A stretch of 64,000 nt of DNA. Origin: Vasconcelosia minhoensis LEGE 07310 (lineage in GTDB: Bacteria; Cyanobacteriota; Cyanobacteriia; Phormidesmidales; Phormidesmidaceae). The translations under genes were made by a program, and so were the position numbers. Within the stretch, counting starts at the first letter, position 1, and each line of letters opens with the position of its first letter. The stretch is taken from positions 1 to 64,000 of the forward strand of contig NZ_JADEXG010000023.1 in NCBI RefSeq assembly GCF_015207255.1. The letters are read 5' to 3'. Shown here piece after piece: positions 25,320 to 34,590 of this stretch. The notes below the pieces were generated by a model. It saw only the letters and a program-made list of their open reading frames with translations, was not told where the DNA came from and did no database searches.

Positions 25320-26983
25320 CCCGCGGCGCTTTCGCACCGGTACTGCTGCTGCCGGGTGCCCTCGGTCACAATCAGCTCGCCGACCGGTAAACACTTTTGC
25401 CCCGGCAGGTCTACCCCCGTCGGGAAGGAGATCAGCCGATGGGCCTCTAGCAGCCAGAGGGTCAGCGGCGGCGGGGGCAGCTGGTCTAAACCGGCTAAAG
25501 TCGGCTGCCAGTCTGCGGCTTCTGGGAAATACTCGGTGAAGCCCAGCAGCGCGGTAGACTGCGGCGGCATGGCCAGGGCATAGCTCAGCCCGAGCATCCG
25601 CTGCTGGGGCGCGGGGGCCGCCATCAGTACGGCGAGCGGTTCGCCTGAATTTACCCAGCGCTGGCTGACCTTTTCAGGCAGGTAGGGTTTGAACAGGGTC
25701 AGATTCCAGCCGACGAGTAAAGCGCTGACAATCCCAGCGCTCAGAACTACCGCCGGAACCCTAGAAGCGCATTTTGAGAGTCCAGCGGCCATCACCGCGC
25801 TGAGGGCGGCGTAAAGGATAAAAAAGTAGCGCGGAGCTACCGTAATATCTTTGCCCAGGCCGTAGGCAATGGCTAAAATTTCCAGCACAGTCAGGCCGAT
25901 ATAGCCGACCAATAGCCAGAATGAGAGGCTTGGCCCCGCCGTGAAGCTGCGCCAGCCCCGACGCAGATGGACGAAGACCCAAACCCAGATCACCAGCATT
26001 AGCGCTCCGGCAGGTAGCGTTACCCATTCGGGCATTTGCTCAACCGGCAGCAGAATGACCATCATCACCCAGGCCACCCACGATCGCACCGGCGGCAGCA
26101 GGATTGCCTGCCACAGGGGCTGCTCGGTGCTGAGCCAGCCTGTGCCACCTTCGCTTTGAAAATGCTGGAGTATGGTGGGAAGCCAGGGCAGATAGCAGAG
26201 TCCGGTCAGCCCCATCAAAAGGACCATTCGGCCCCAAGCTCGTCCCGACAGCCGCTGCCTGAACAAAAATAGCACCGTGGTCAGCCACTGGGCAAAGACG
26301 CCCAAGAGATAAAAGTAGTGGGTATAGAAGCCCAGGCCGTTGAGCAATACCCAGGCGACCTGGCTGGTTAGGTTGGGGGTCTGGCCGCGAGTTAGCGATC
26401 GCAGTATCCGCAGCCAGGCCATCAGCGCTAGGGTGCTGATCAGCAGCGGTAGGGTATAGTGCCGCGCTTCCTGAGAGAGATATACGCCGAAGGGAGATAC
26501 GGCCATCAGCGCCGCTGTCAGCAGCGCGACCTTTGGCCCGCCGACCATTCGTCCGAGGAAAAATCCGGCCAGCACGGTAGCAACCCCGCAACCGGCGGCG
26601 AGCGATCGCAGTCCGTACACCGAAGCTCCGACGGCCTTGATCCAGCCCCACATCAGCATAAAAAACAGCGGCGGGTGGTTGCTGTACAGGGTCACTGCCC
26701 GGGCGGCGCTCCAGACGGTGCTATCGGGCGGCAGACTGAGTAGAGTGCGGTAGGCTGCCAGCGGCTGAAGTTCCCCAAAGGGTACCTCGGCTGGATTTTT
26801 GCCCAGGCTGTAAAAGGCGGTGTAGAGTTCGTCAATCCAAAGCGGCTTGGCGTCCAGGTGCCAAAAGCGCAGCGCGATCGCCAGCAGCAAAACTCCGGCC
26901 AGGAGGGGGACAACGTTTTGCCGGACCGATCGCTGGGATAGTAGCTGTTTGGATCGCCGTGGGTTTAGGGACTTAGGAATCAT
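25316..26983 (-). CDS. GT-C family membrane glycosyltransferase (GT39/ArnT-like)
   Basis: The 555-residue protein has about 12 hydrophobic helices. Its first external loop carries the acidic motif of GT-C enzymes: LRFWHLDAKPLWIDELYTAFYS (residues about 40-62, with the WxDE pattern), followed by YSNHPPLFFMLMWGWIK (NHPPL). It transfers a sugar from a polyprenyl-phosphate donor to lipid or protein on the outer face of the cytoplasmic membrane. The acceptor is unknown. The C-terminal 120 residues appear extracytoplasmic. No glycan biosynthesis genes adjoin it. It converges on uraH with a four-base overlap. Confidence 0.86.
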   Translation of the reverse strand: MIPKSLNPRRSKQLLSQRSVRQNVVPLLAGVLLLAIALRFWHLDAKPLWIDELYTAFYSLGKNPAEVPFGELQPLAAYRTLLSLPPDSTVWSAARAVTLYSNHPPLFFMLMWGWIKAVGASVYGLRSLAAGCGVATVLAGFFLGRMVGGPKVALLTAALMAVSPFGVYLSQEARHYTLPLLISTLALMAWLRILRSLTRGQTPNLTSQVAWVLLNGLGFYTHYFYLLGVFAQWLTTVLFLFRQRLSGRAWGRMVLLMGLTGLCYLPWLPTILQHFQSEGGTGWLSTEQPLWQAILLPPVRSWVAWVMMVILLPVEQMPEWVTLPAGALMLVIWVWVFVHLRRGWRSFTAGPSLSFWLLVGYIGLTVLEILAIAYGLGKDITVAPRYFFILYAALSAVMAAGLSKCASRVPAVVLSAGIVSALLVGWNLTLFKPYLPEKVSQRWVNSGEPLAVLMAAPAPQQRMLGLSYALAMPPQSTALLGFTEYFPEAADWQPTLAGLDQLPPPPLTLWLLEAHRLISFPTGVDLPGQKCLPVGELIVTEGTRQQQYRCESAAG

Positions 26984-27102
26984 CCGGTGCCTACAGGGTA
27001 AAGTGGGCCAAAATAGCGAAACTTAAATACTGATACGGACCGTTGAGCCCACTCTGAGGCCGACCCTAAAATAGTGACATGCCCTGACCCGTATGCTCTG
27101 TT

Positions 27103-28968
27103 TTGAACAAGCTGCAATCTGTTTTATCACGCTATGGTGTTGCGACGGCAGCGGTCGCGATCGCGCTGCTGATTGAAATTGCGCAGCCCTGGACTCAGGC
27201 ACAGAGCCCTTTTTTGCTCTTTCTAGTCGCTGTCCTAGTCAGCGTTTGGTACGGTGGGCGGAATGCTGGGCTGTGGGCGACAGGACTGGCAGCGGTGCTA
27301 AAAACGGTGCTGCTCTCGCTAGCTGAGCCGGTTGACAATTGGCTATCGGTCCCTGTCGGTCTGGGGCTTTTCCTGATTATTGGTGGGCTGGTCAGCGTCA
27401 TCGCCAGTCCGCAAGGACGAGGGTTGAGCTCGGTTGAGGCCGACTTGAAAGAAAGCGACGAGCGGTTTCGGGTCACGTTTGAGCAGGCCGCGGTAGGATT
27501 GGCCCACGTTGGGTTAGACGGTTCTTGGCTGCGGGTCAATCGCAGGCTGTGCGACATCGTCGGCTATTCTGCTGCAGAGCTTCAGCAGAGGACGTTTCAG
27601 GACATTACATTTGCTGACGATTTAGCCACTGATTTGACCTATTTACAGCAGCTGCTCGACGGCCAGCGCTCGACCTACGCGATGGAAAAGCGCTATGTCC
27701 ACGAAGCAGGTCATCTGGTTTGGATCAATCTGACGGTGTCGCTGGTGCGCGATCGCAGAGGCCAGCCCAAGTACTTTATTTCGGTGATTGAGGATATTCG
27801 CGATCGCAAGCAGGCCCAGGCCGAGCTGATTGAAAGCGAAGCCCGATTCCGCCGAGCCTTTGTTGGCGCCCCCTTTCCCATCATCATCTACGCAGAAGAC
27901 GGAGAAGTGCTGCAAATCAGCCATGGTTGGACGGACCTTTCCGGATATGCGCTGGCCGAGATTCCAACCATCGACGACTGGACAGAGAAAGCCTACGGTA
28001 GCCGCAAAGGTCTGGTTCGAGAGCACATCAGGCAGCTTTTTGAAGCCGATCAGGCCGTTGATGAGGGCGAATTTGTGATTCAAACCCGGGACGGATCGAC
28101 TCGCACCTGGCAGTTTAGCTCGGCTCCCCTGGGTCAGCTGGGCGACGGTCGTAAGCTGGTGATTTCAATGGCGTCGGATGTGACTGCGCTAAAGCGAGCC
28201 GGGCTCAAGATGCAGCGGTTTAACGAAGTGCTAGAGCAGCGCGTCACCGAGCGAACGGCCCTGTTTAAAACGGCAAACCAAGAGCTTCAGGCATTTTCCT
28301 ATTCGGTTTCGCACGATCTGCGAGCGCCGCTGCGGGCCATGCAGGGATTTTCTCAGGCGCTGCTAGAAGACTACGCCGCGCAGCTGGACGATCTAGGGCA
28401 GGACTATGCCAAGCGGATCTTCAAAGCAGCAGCCCAGATGGACCAGCTGATTTCTGACCTGCTGGCCTATGGCCGCCTGGGCCGGGCTCAGGTCAAGCTA
28501 CAGCCGCTCAACCTCGAAGCCTTAGTTCAAGAGGTGATTCAGTCGCTAGGACTGTCGGCACATTCCAGCCAGGCCCAAGTCGAGATGCAGTCACCGCTGC
28601 CGACGGTGCAGGGCAACTACCGGATTGCTTATCAGGTGATGACGAACCTGATTGATAACGGGGTCAAGTTTGTCTCGCCGGGGGTGCAGCCTAAGCTGCA
28701 AATTTGGGCCGAAGAAAAGCCCGACTGCGTTCGCCTGTGGATAGCTGATAACGGTATTGGTATTTTGCCTGAGCACCGACAGCGAATTTTTGACGTGTTT
28801 GAGCGGCTGCACGGGGTCGAAGCCTATCCGGGGACGGGCATTGGCCTGGCCATTGTGCGACGAGGCGTCAGGCGAATGGGTGGCAACGTCGGCGTCGAGC
28901 TCAACCCAGAGCAAGGCAGTCGGTTTTGGGTCGAGTTTCCCCGCAGCACGATCGCCAAAATCGAGTGA
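27103..28968 (+). CDS. PAS-domain sensor histidine kinase with membrane sensor
   Basis: The 621-residue protein has three to four N-terminal helices resembling the DUF4118/KdpD-type membrane module (GVATAAVAIALLIEIAQ, SPFLLFLVAVLVSVWYGGRNAG). Two PAS domains follow (FRVTFEQAAVGLAHVGLDGSWLRVN at about 120 and FRRAFVGAPFPIIIYAEDGEVLQ at about 248), then a coiled linker (LEQRVTERTALFKTANQELQAF). The HisKA site is His404 in YSVSHDLRAPLRAM, and the ATPase has NLIDNGVKF, DNGIGILPE and GTGIGLAIV. The final motifs are of the bacteriophytochrome-like kinase class. The start is TTG 27103. No response regulator gene is adjacent. Confidence 0.9.
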   Translation: MNKLQSVLSRYGVATAAVAIALLIEIAQPWTQAQSPFLLFLVAVLVSVWYGGRNAGLWATGLAAVLKTVLLSLAEPVDNWLSVPVGLGLFLIIGGLVSVIASPQGRGLSSVEADLKESDERFRVTFEQAAVGLAHVGLDGSWLRVNRRLCDIVGYSAAELQQRTFQDITFADDLATDLTYLQQLLDGQRSTYAMEKRYVHEAGHLVWINLTVSLVRDRRGQPKYFISVIEDIRDRKQAQAELIESEARFRRAFVGAPFPIIIYAEDGEVLQISHGWTDLSGYALAEIPTIDDWTEKAYGSRKGLVREHIRQLFEADQAVDEGEFVIQTRDGSTRTWQFSSAPLGQLGDGRKLVISMASDVTALKRAGLKMQRFNEVLEQRVTERTALFKTANQELQAFSYSVSHDLRAPLRAMQGFSQALLEDYAAQLDDLGQDYAKRIFKAAAQMDQLISDLLAYGRLGRAQVKLQPLNLEALVQEVIQSLGLSAHSSQAQVEMQSPLPTVQGNYRIAYQVMTNLIDNGVKFVSPGVQPKLQIWAEEKPDCVRLWIADNGIGILPEHRQRIFDVFERLHGVEAYPGTGIGLAIVRRGVRRMGGNVGVELNPEQGSRFWVEFPRSTIAKIE

Positions 28969-28992
28969 TTTCTTAGGACAGATGAATGAGCG

Positions 28993-29286
28993 ATGGAGTA
29001 CCGTTTTCAGTGGGATCCGCTTAAGGCTCAGACCAACCTTAAAAAACATAGGGTTAGTTTTCGAGAGGCTGAGCGCGTTTTTGAGGATCCGATAGCGCTA
29101 ACGCTTTTTGATTAAGAGCATAGCTTGGTTGAGGAGCGCTGGATTACACTGGGGATAGTGCCAAGAGGTCAGCATTTGCTAGTGGTTCACACGGTTGAGG
29201 AATATAGGAACATGATCAATGTGCGAATCCTTTCGGCAAGACGCGCTACCAGGCAGGAAATCCGTCGCTATGAGGAAGAACTATGA
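28993..29286 (+). pseudogene. brnT: BrnT-type toxin gene with an internal stop
   Basis: Reading through TAA at 29113-29115, this 97-codon frame matches the BrnT ribonuclease toxin: FQWDPLKAQTNLKKHRVSF, REAERVFEDP, LVEERWITLGIVPRGQHLLVV and the end VRILSARRATRQEIRRYEE. The stop falls after LTLFD, where relatives have Asp or Glu, so one change (for example GAA to TAA) explains it. It removes more than half the protein. The frame is otherwise intact and its final TGA overlaps the ATG of the antitoxin gene, as in functional modules. This suggests a recent inactivation, or a sequencing error. Confidence 0.75.
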
Positions 29287-29477
29287 AAGCTGAATATGAT
29301 TTTTCCAAAGCTGAGCGGGGCAAATTTTACCATCCCAATGCCACTTTCAGGTCTCCTATTTATCTCGATGACCAGGTTCAGGGGTTTGTCATGCAAAAGG
29401 CGAAGGAGCAGGGAATTGATCTCAGCGATGTGGTCAATCAGCTCTTGAAAGAAATAATGCTTTCCAAATCCCAATAG
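29283..29477 (+). CDS. brnA: BrnA-type antitoxin
   Basis: The 64-residue product contains YHPNATFRSPIYLDDQVQGF and then AKEQGIDLSDVVNQLLKEIM, a short ribbon-helix-helix-like end. This fits the small cyanobacterial antitoxins that follow BrnT genes. It would bind BrnT and repress the module promoter. Its ATG overlaps the toxin stop by four bases. The antitoxin frame is intact although the toxin is interrupted. It is followed 22 bases later by trpS, so it may now simply lie in the trpS leader transcript. Confidence 0.65.
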   Translation: MKAEYDFSKAERGKFYHPNATFRSPIYLDDQVQGFVMQKAKEQGIDLSDVVNQLLKEIMLSKSQ

Positions 29478-29499
29478 CAGAAGGGCCACAATCATACCG

Positions 29500-30510
29500 A
29501 TGGGTAAACCACGTATTCTCTCAGGTATCCAACCAACTGGGAACCTCCACCTGGGCAACTATCTGGGCGCTATTCGCAACTGGGTTGAGCTTCAAGCTGA
29601 GTATGACTGCTTCCTGGTTGTGGTTGACCTGCACGCCATTACGGTGCCCCATGACCCGGCTCAGCTGGCGGAGAACAGCTACAAAATTGCAGCGACCTAT
29701 CTGGCCTGCGGTATTGACCCAGAGCGGTCAACGATTTTCATCCAGTCGCATCTGCCGGCGCATAGCGAGCTGGCCTGGCTGTTCAACTGCATTACGCCGC
29801 TCAACTGGCTGGAGCGAATGATTCAGTTCAAGGAAAAGGCGGTGAAGCAGGGCGAAAACGTCAGCATTGGGCTGCTCGACTATCCCGTGCTACAGGCCGC
29901 TGATATTCTGCTATACGAGCCCGATGTCGTCCCGGTTGGTGAAGACCAAAAGCAGCACATCGAGTTAACCCGCGACATCGCCGCTCGGCTCAATTTTCAG
30001 TTTGGGAGTGAAGACAAGCCGGTTCTAAAAGTGCCTGAACCGCTGATTCGCAAGGCCGGGGCTCGGGTGATGAGCCTAACCGACGGCACTCAGAAAATGT
30101 CCAAATCCGACCCGTCTGACCAAAGCCGAATTGACCTCACAGACCCGCCAGCGGTCATCACCAAGAAGATCAAGCGGGCCAAGACTGACCCCATGCGCGG
30201 CCTGGAATTCAATAACCCCGACCGGCCCGAATGTAATAATCTACTCGGTCTCTATCAGCTCTTTTCGAATCAAACCAAGGCAGCCGTCGCTGAAGAATGT
30301 CGCGAGATGGGCTGGGGGCAGTTTAAGCCGCTGCTGGCGGAGACCATCGTTGCAGCGCTAGAGCCGATTCAGCAGCGATATCACGAGCTGATGCGAGATC
30401 GCGCCTACCTCGAAGCCGTCCTCAGGCAGGGGCAGGAAAAGGCTGAACAGGTTGCCCTGCCCACCCTGGATAAGGTAAAAACCGCGTTGGGATTTGCCCC
30501 TAAAGGGTAA
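29500..30510 (+). CDS. trpS: Tryptophanyl-tRNA synthetase
   Basis: The 336-residue class I synthetase charges tRNA-Trp. The HIGH-type motif is PTGNLHLGNYLG near residue 12, the tryptophan pocket region is VVDLHAITVP, and the KMSKS loop is KMSKSDPSDQSRI around residue 200. GLLDYPVLQAADILLYEPD, VPVGEDQKQHIELTRDIA and the C-terminal anticodon-binding helices are all present. Length is standard. It follows the BrnT/BrnA pair closely. No T-box or attenuator is evident upstream, as expected for cyanobacteria. Confidence 0.96.
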   Translation: MGKPRILSGIQPTGNLHLGNYLGAIRNWVELQAEYDCFLVVVDLHAITVPHDPAQLAENSYKIAATYLACGIDPERSTIFIQSHLPAHSELAWLFNCITPLNWLERMIQFKEKAVKQGENVSIGLLDYPVLQAADILLYEPDVVPVGEDQKQHIELTRDIAARLNFQFGSEDKPVLKVPEPLIRKAGARVMSLTDGTQKMSKSDPSDQSRIDLTDPPAVITKKIKRAKTDPMRGLEFNNPDRPECNNLLGLYQLFSNQTKAAVAEECREMGWGQFKPLLAETIVAALEPIQQRYHELMRDRAYLEAVLRQGQEKAEQVALPTLDKVKTALGFAPKG

Positions 30511-30588
30511 AAAACTATAAGCGCGCCGCCAAACCAAGTCGTTCTAGGCCACACTGGATGGATGGCCATTGTTTAACCCAGGATACGG

Positions 30589-31503
30589 ATGAGCCCAAGA
30601 CCCGGACAGCCCGCCGCTGAGGGGCAGTTTCGCTCGGCAGTCAAGGCCGGAGAGTTTTTGATTACGGCTGAGGTGATGCCGCCTAAGGGGGGTGACCCCA
30701 GCCACATGCTGGCGATGGCCGCTGACCTGAAAGACTGGGTGCATGCGGTCAACGTCACCGACGGCAGCCGGGCGGTACTGCGGATGTCGTCCCTAGCCTG
30801 CTCAGCGCTGCTACATCAGGCCGGGATTGAGCCAATCTGTCAGGTGGCCTGCCGCGATCGCAACCAGATTGCCATTCAGGCCGACCTGATGGGGGCCTAT
30901 GCGCTAGGCATTCGCAATGTCCTGGCGCTGACCGGCGACCCGACCAAAGCGGGCGATCACCCCAAAGCCAAGTCTGTCTACGACCTGGAATCGATCCGGC
31001 TGCTGCGGGTGATCCAGCAGCTCAATCGGGGCGTTGACCTGAATCAAAAGGCGCTGCCCGATCAGCCGCTGGACCTGTTCCCCGGGGCCGCTATAGATCC
31101 CCAATCGCCTAGCTGGTCAGGCTTACAGCGCCGATTTGAGCGCAAGCTGACCAGCGGCGCACAGTTTTTTCAAAGTCAGCTGATTTCAGACTTTAACCGG
31201 CTCGAAAAGTTTATGGATCAGATTGCCGCGGGCTGCGATCGACCTGTTTTAGCCGGCATTTTTCTGCTCAAATCAGCTAAAAATGCCGCCTTTATCAACC
31301 GCTGCGTCCCCGGTGTCCAGATTCCCCAGTCGATTATCGACCGACTCGCCGCCGCCCCGGAACCGCTGCAAGAGGGGATGACAATCGCGGCTGAACAGGT
31401 CAAAATGGCCCAGCAAATTTGCCAGGGCGTCCATATGATGGCCGTTCGACGCGAAGACCTGATTCCTAAAATTTTAGAAATGGCCGGCGTTTCACCCCGC
31501 TAA
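30589..31503 (+). CDS. metF: Methylenetetrahydrofolate reductase
   Basis: The 304-residue product has a MTHFR-type TIM barrel: FLITAEVMPPKGGDP (Glu of the active site), WVHAVNVTDGSRAVLRMSSLA, ICQVACRDRNQIAIQADLMGAYALGIRNVLALTGDP and QFFQSQLISDFNRLEKFMDQI. It reduces methylene-THF to methyl-THF for methionine synthesis. This is the divergent form common in cyanobacteria and some archaea (methylenetetrahydrofolate reductase C-type), so the electron donor may not be NADH. It is cytosolic and FAD-binding is expected. It is 79 bases downstream of trpS on the same strand. Confidence 0.85.
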   Translation: MSPRPGQPAAEGQFRSAVKAGEFLITAEVMPPKGGDPSHMLAMAADLKDWVHAVNVTDGSRAVLRMSSLACSALLHQAGIEPICQVACRDRNQIAIQADLMGAYALGIRNVLALTGDPTKAGDHPKAKSVYDLESIRLLRVIQQLNRGVDLNQKALPDQPLDLFPGAAIDPQSPSWSGLQRRFERKLTSGAQFFQSQLISDFNRLEKFMDQIAAGCDRPVLAGIFLLKSAKNAAFINRCVPGVQIPQSIIDRLAAAPEPLQEGMTIAAEQVKMAQQICQGVHMMAVRREDLIPKILEMAGVSPR

Positions 31504-31550
31504 TGCCCGGGCGGCTGCCCGAGCGGTTGGCAGGGTGAGTTCTTCAGAAT

Positions 31551-32135
31551 CTAGCGGCTGTACAGCGTCAGCGGTTCGTCGGGTTTGATCACCACCACCC
31601 GGGGCGCAGTCACATTGCCCACGGTTGCCCCAGCCGCTGCACCACCCAGCACTTCCAAAAGGTCCGGACGACCGAGTATCTCGCCGATGGCATAGCCGCC
31701 CGCCGCACCGATCGCGGCGTCGGTCAGAATGTTGCCGACGCGGGTCTCACGCGGGTCTTTGACATCATGCAGTACGTCTGAGGCCGCATTCAGGTTGTAG
31801 ATGCGATCGCCAATTTCCACTGAGTCAGCTACGTACCGCAGGCCGCCCTCGATGGGCTCAAAGCGGCCCCGAACAATCGTGCCCACGGGCAGATTACGGC
31901 CATTCATTGAGGTGGCGGTTTGCAGCCGCAGGTTTTGCGGGTAAGCGGTGTTGCGGTTGAGATAGAGGGTCTCTTCACCCAAAATCCTAGCGCTGAGCGG
32001 ACGGCCCGTTTGCGCCCGCTGCTTGGTTTGGGTGTTAGTCGGCGCGACCGCGCCAACCTCTGACACTGCCATTGCCGGGACTTTTGCAGCGACTACGACT
32101 AGAGCAGATAGACCACCAATAAAGATAGTTTTCAT
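31551..32135 (-). CDS. Exported glycine-zipper-like conserved protein
   Basis: The 194-residue protein has a signal peptide (IFIGGLSALVVVAAKVPAMA) and a beta-rich middle (GRPLSARILGEETLYLNRNTAYPQNL, NLPVGTIVRGRFEPIEGGLRYVADSVEI). A small-residue helical pair follows (ILTDAAIGAAGGYAIGEILG, VLGGAAAGATVGNVTA), typical of glycine-zipper segments that insert in membranes. It is a conserved secreted protein type in cyanobacteria, superficially like the periplasmic beta domain of VirB10/TrbI. No function is known. It stands between metF and a rhomboid gene. Confidence 0.65.
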   Translation of the reverse strand: MKTIFIGGLSALVVVAAKVPAMAVSEVGAVAPTNTQTKQRAQTGRPLSARILGEETLYLNRNTAYPQNLRLQTATSMNGRNLPVGTIVRGRFEPIEGGLRYVADSVEIGDRIYNLNAASDVLHDVKDPRETRVGNILTDAAIGAAGGYAIGEILGRPDLLEVLGGAAAGATVGNVTAPRVVVIKPDEPLTLYSR

Positions 32136-32286
32136 AGCAAATCCCCCAACTTGGGTTGGGAATAACGAAGTGAATATGCCAGGCTGGGCATTGTCACAAG
32201 CTTTGCAAGCTGTTTGGGTCCCAGTTCAGGCCAGACTACCAGATCTCAGAGCTTAAATAGTAGGAGGCTCGGTAGATACTCAGCGC

Positions 32287-32946
32287 CTACAGTAGGTCTC
32301 TTAATAAATTGGCCACCTGGGTCAGTAGGTCAGGATACATCGCTGCCATCACGCCGCCCAAAAAGCCGAACAAATGGCCTTCCCAAGAAATCGGCCCCTT
32401 GGTTGCCCCCGGCAGCAGCGTCAGCAGCTGTCCGCCGTATAGCAGGATCACCATGACCGCCAGCCCCACTGCCAGAATCGTCGGTCCCAGATAGCCCCGC
32501 AGCACCAGATAGCCCATATAGCCAAAAATCAGCCCGCTGGCACCCAGATGGACGGCATCTCGGCCAAATAGCCAGGTGCCAATCCCACCGATTAACAGGA
32601 TGGTCGCCGTGACGGTGTAGAAGCTGTCCTGCCCTTGCAGCAGCATCAGCCAGCCCAGCACCGCAAATGGCAGGGTATTCGCGATTAAATGCCCCAAATT
32701 GCGATGAAACAGCGGCGACAGCGGAATTCCCAGCAGTCCCAGGGGCCGCCGCGGACGAATGCCAAATAGCCGACCCAGCCCGCCGTTGAGGAAAAAAATA
32801 TTGACCAGGCTCAATCCCCAAGCCAGCAGAATGCAGTCGCGTAGCGTCTCGGTCTGGTTGCGCCAGTCAATTGGCATGACCCGGGATAAAATGATTGTTC
32901 CCAAGACGAAATAGACCAGGATAAACTGCTGCTTAGCGCCGGGCAT
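32287..32946 (-). CDS. Rhomboid-family intramembrane serine protease
   Basis: The protein has about six membrane helices with the rhomboid catalytic pair. The serine is in HLGASGLIFGYMG and the histidine in WEGHLFGFLGGVMAAM, with the HRNLGHLIANTLPF helix in between (HxxxxH..N motif region). It cleaves membrane proteins within the bilayer. I place the start at ATG 32946 (MPGAKQQFI). A longer frame reaches 32964. The length of about 219 residues is typical of the smaller bacterial form. It is monocistronic and divergent from the pentapeptide gene. Confidence 0.85.
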   Translation of the reverse strand: MPGAKQQFILVYFVLGTIILSRVMPIDWRNQTETLRDCILLAWGLSLVNIFFLNGGLGRLFGIRPRRPLGLLGIPLSPLFHRNLGHLIANTLPFAVLGWLMLLQGQDSFYTVTATILLIGGIGTWLFGRDAVHLGASGLIFGYMGYLVLRGYLGPTILAVGLAVMVILLYGGQLLTLLPGATKGPISWEGHLFGFLGGVMAAMYPDLLTQVANLLRDLL

Positions 32947-33052
32947 AGCGATGATTCCCCCCAAAGGATATCGACTGGGGCATTGGACTTGGGGGTTCGT
33001 TCGAATTCAGTTTTGATGAGAGAATAGAAATCGTTGCTTACCCACCTGCCTG

Positions 33053-33616
33053 ATGAAGTTCAAGATTCTAACCGTTTTCTGCCTGATCTGTATTGGGTTT
33101 TTTGGTTTTGCGCGACCGAGCTGGGCCTACATTGAAGACGACCTAGATATGCTGATGATGAATAACGAATGCCCCGTGTGCATTTTGACCGAAGCACCGC
33201 TCAGCGGTGCCCAGCTCCATCAGGCCAACCTCAAGGTCGCAGCGATGACGGGAGCTGATCTAACCGGAGCCGACCTCACCAACACCGACCTAATCCTAAC
33301 CGAGTTGCAGTCTGCCGACCTCAGCGGAGCCGACCTCACAGGCGCAGAGATGAACGGTGCTAGGTTGCAAAAGGCGCGACTAGTCGGGGCTAATCTGACC
33401 GGAGCTGTGCTGACCCAGGCCAATCTCAACGAGGCCAATCTGCAAGATGCCAATCTCACCGATGCCGAACTGACGGCGGCGATTATTGGCGTTGCCGATC
33501 TGACCGGGGCCGATCTGACCGGGGCCAACCTGCGGGGCGTCAACCGCAGCCGGGCAATTCTCTGCCATACGATTATGCCCGACGGCGCGGAAGAAAATCG
33601 CGACTGCAACAGCTGA
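33053..33616 (+). CDS. Exported pentapeptide-repeat protein
   Basis: The 187-residue product begins with a signal peptide (ILTVFCLICIGFFGFARPSWA) and a short cysteine motif (NNECPVCILTEAPLSGAQL). About 22 A(D/N)Lxx repeats follow (ADLTGADLTNTDL, ANLNEANLQDANL), giving a right-handed quadrilateral beta-helix. A C-terminal pair of cysteines (ILCHTIMPDGAEENRDC) may make a disulphide capping the helix. It is probably periplasmic or lumenal, like several cyanobacterial Rfr proteins. The role is unknown. The frame is intact and monocistronic. Confidence 0.85.
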   Translation: MKFKILTVFCLICIGFFGFARPSWAYIEDDLDMLMMNNECPVCILTEAPLSGAQLHQANLKVAAMTGADLTGADLTNTDLILTELQSADLSGADLTGAEMNGARLQKARLVGANLTGAVLTQANLNEANLQDANLTDAELTAAIIGVADLTGADLTGANLRGVNRSRAILCHTIMPDGAEENRDCNS

Positions 33617-33647
33617 CTCAGGGCGATGATGTTTTCGGCAGGCCGTC

Positions 33648-34481
33648 CTACCCGTCTGGGGCAATCGGCTGGCGCTGCTTTAGGTTAAACCGGTAGCCCT
33701 CTGGCAGAATATGCAGGGCAATTCCGAACACAGCCAATGCCTCGTCTTTTAGCAGCTGGTCCAAGTTGTTATGAGTGCTGGCGGTTTCGTCAACTACCGT
33801 CACCGCCCCACTGCCAATCACAGAAAACTCGTCGCTTTCAACCACGACAGCCGTATTTTCATCAATCCCCAGCCCCAGAACGCTCGGCTCAATGACTAAA
33901 GCCGCGAGGAGTCGGCCCAGCCGGCCCCGTTGGGCAAAGTGCTGGTCGATAATGACGTCGGGCAGAAAGGCTAAACCCGGTCCCATTTTGACAATTTCAG
34001 GCCGAGGATGGGTCTGGGCATCGCCTTCGACAATCATCATGTCGGGCATCATCGCCGCCCCGGCACTGGTTCCTGCGATTGTGCTGCCGCTGGCGTACTG
34101 CTGGCGAACCGCTTTGTGAAGGGGCGTATCGGCCAGCATATCGACCAGCCGCTGCTGATCGCCGCCGGTAAAAAAGATGCCGGTAGACTGCTCAATCGTA
34201 GCAATATTATCAGCGTCTTCGGTATCTCGCGCTGACTCGGTATGGACGATACGAACATCTTCGGCCCCCAGCCGGTGGAAGACTTCAATATATTCATCAG
34301 CCACTTCTCCAGGCATGGTGGTGGCCGCAGTCAGCACGGCGATTCGAGCCTTGACGCCGCCAGCATGGCGCACAAACTCACGCAGCACTCGGCAGTCCTG
34401 TTCCTTATCTTCAGCTCCGCCAATAATAATCAGAGTTCCAGACTGATGCTCAGAGGTCATATAGGCCGGCGATGGGGTCAT
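33648..34481 (-). CDS. cphB: Cyanophycinase
   Basis: The 277-residue serine peptidase (family S51) cuts cyanophycin to beta-Asp-Arg dipeptides. The nucleophile Ser is in IAGTSAGAAMM. Other features are LIIIGGAEDKEQD, GIFFTGGDQQRLVDML, GLAFLPDVIIDQHFAQRGRLGRLLAAL and LGLGIDENTAVVV. If ATG 34460 (MTSEHQSG) is used the nucleophile becomes Ser132, the number I recall for the Synechocystis enzyme, so that start is a good alternative to 34481. No cphA lies nearby, but agrE, which consumes the released arginine, is in the same window. Confidence 0.94.
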   Translation of the reverse strand: MTPSPAYMTSEHQSGTLIIIGGAEDKEQDCRVLREFVRHAGGVKARIAVLTAATTMPGEVADEYIEVFHRLGAEDVRIVHTESARDTEDADNIATIEQSTGIFFTGGDQQRLVDMLADTPLHKAVRQQYASGSTIAGTSAGAAMMPDMMIVEGDAQTHPRPEIVKMGPGLAFLPDVIIDQHFAQRGRLGRLLAALVIEPSVLGLGIDENTAVVVESDEFSVIGSGAVTVVDETASTHNNLDQLLKDEALAVFGIALHILPEGYRFNLKQRQPIAPDG

Positions 34482-34590
34482 CGCTAATAGGTAACTTTCA
34501 ATACAATACAGCCCCCCGTTCTGGGATGAATCATTCCCGCGCTTGAGTGACAGCTGCTCGAACCCCTGAAGCTAAACGCTGAGGAACTCA

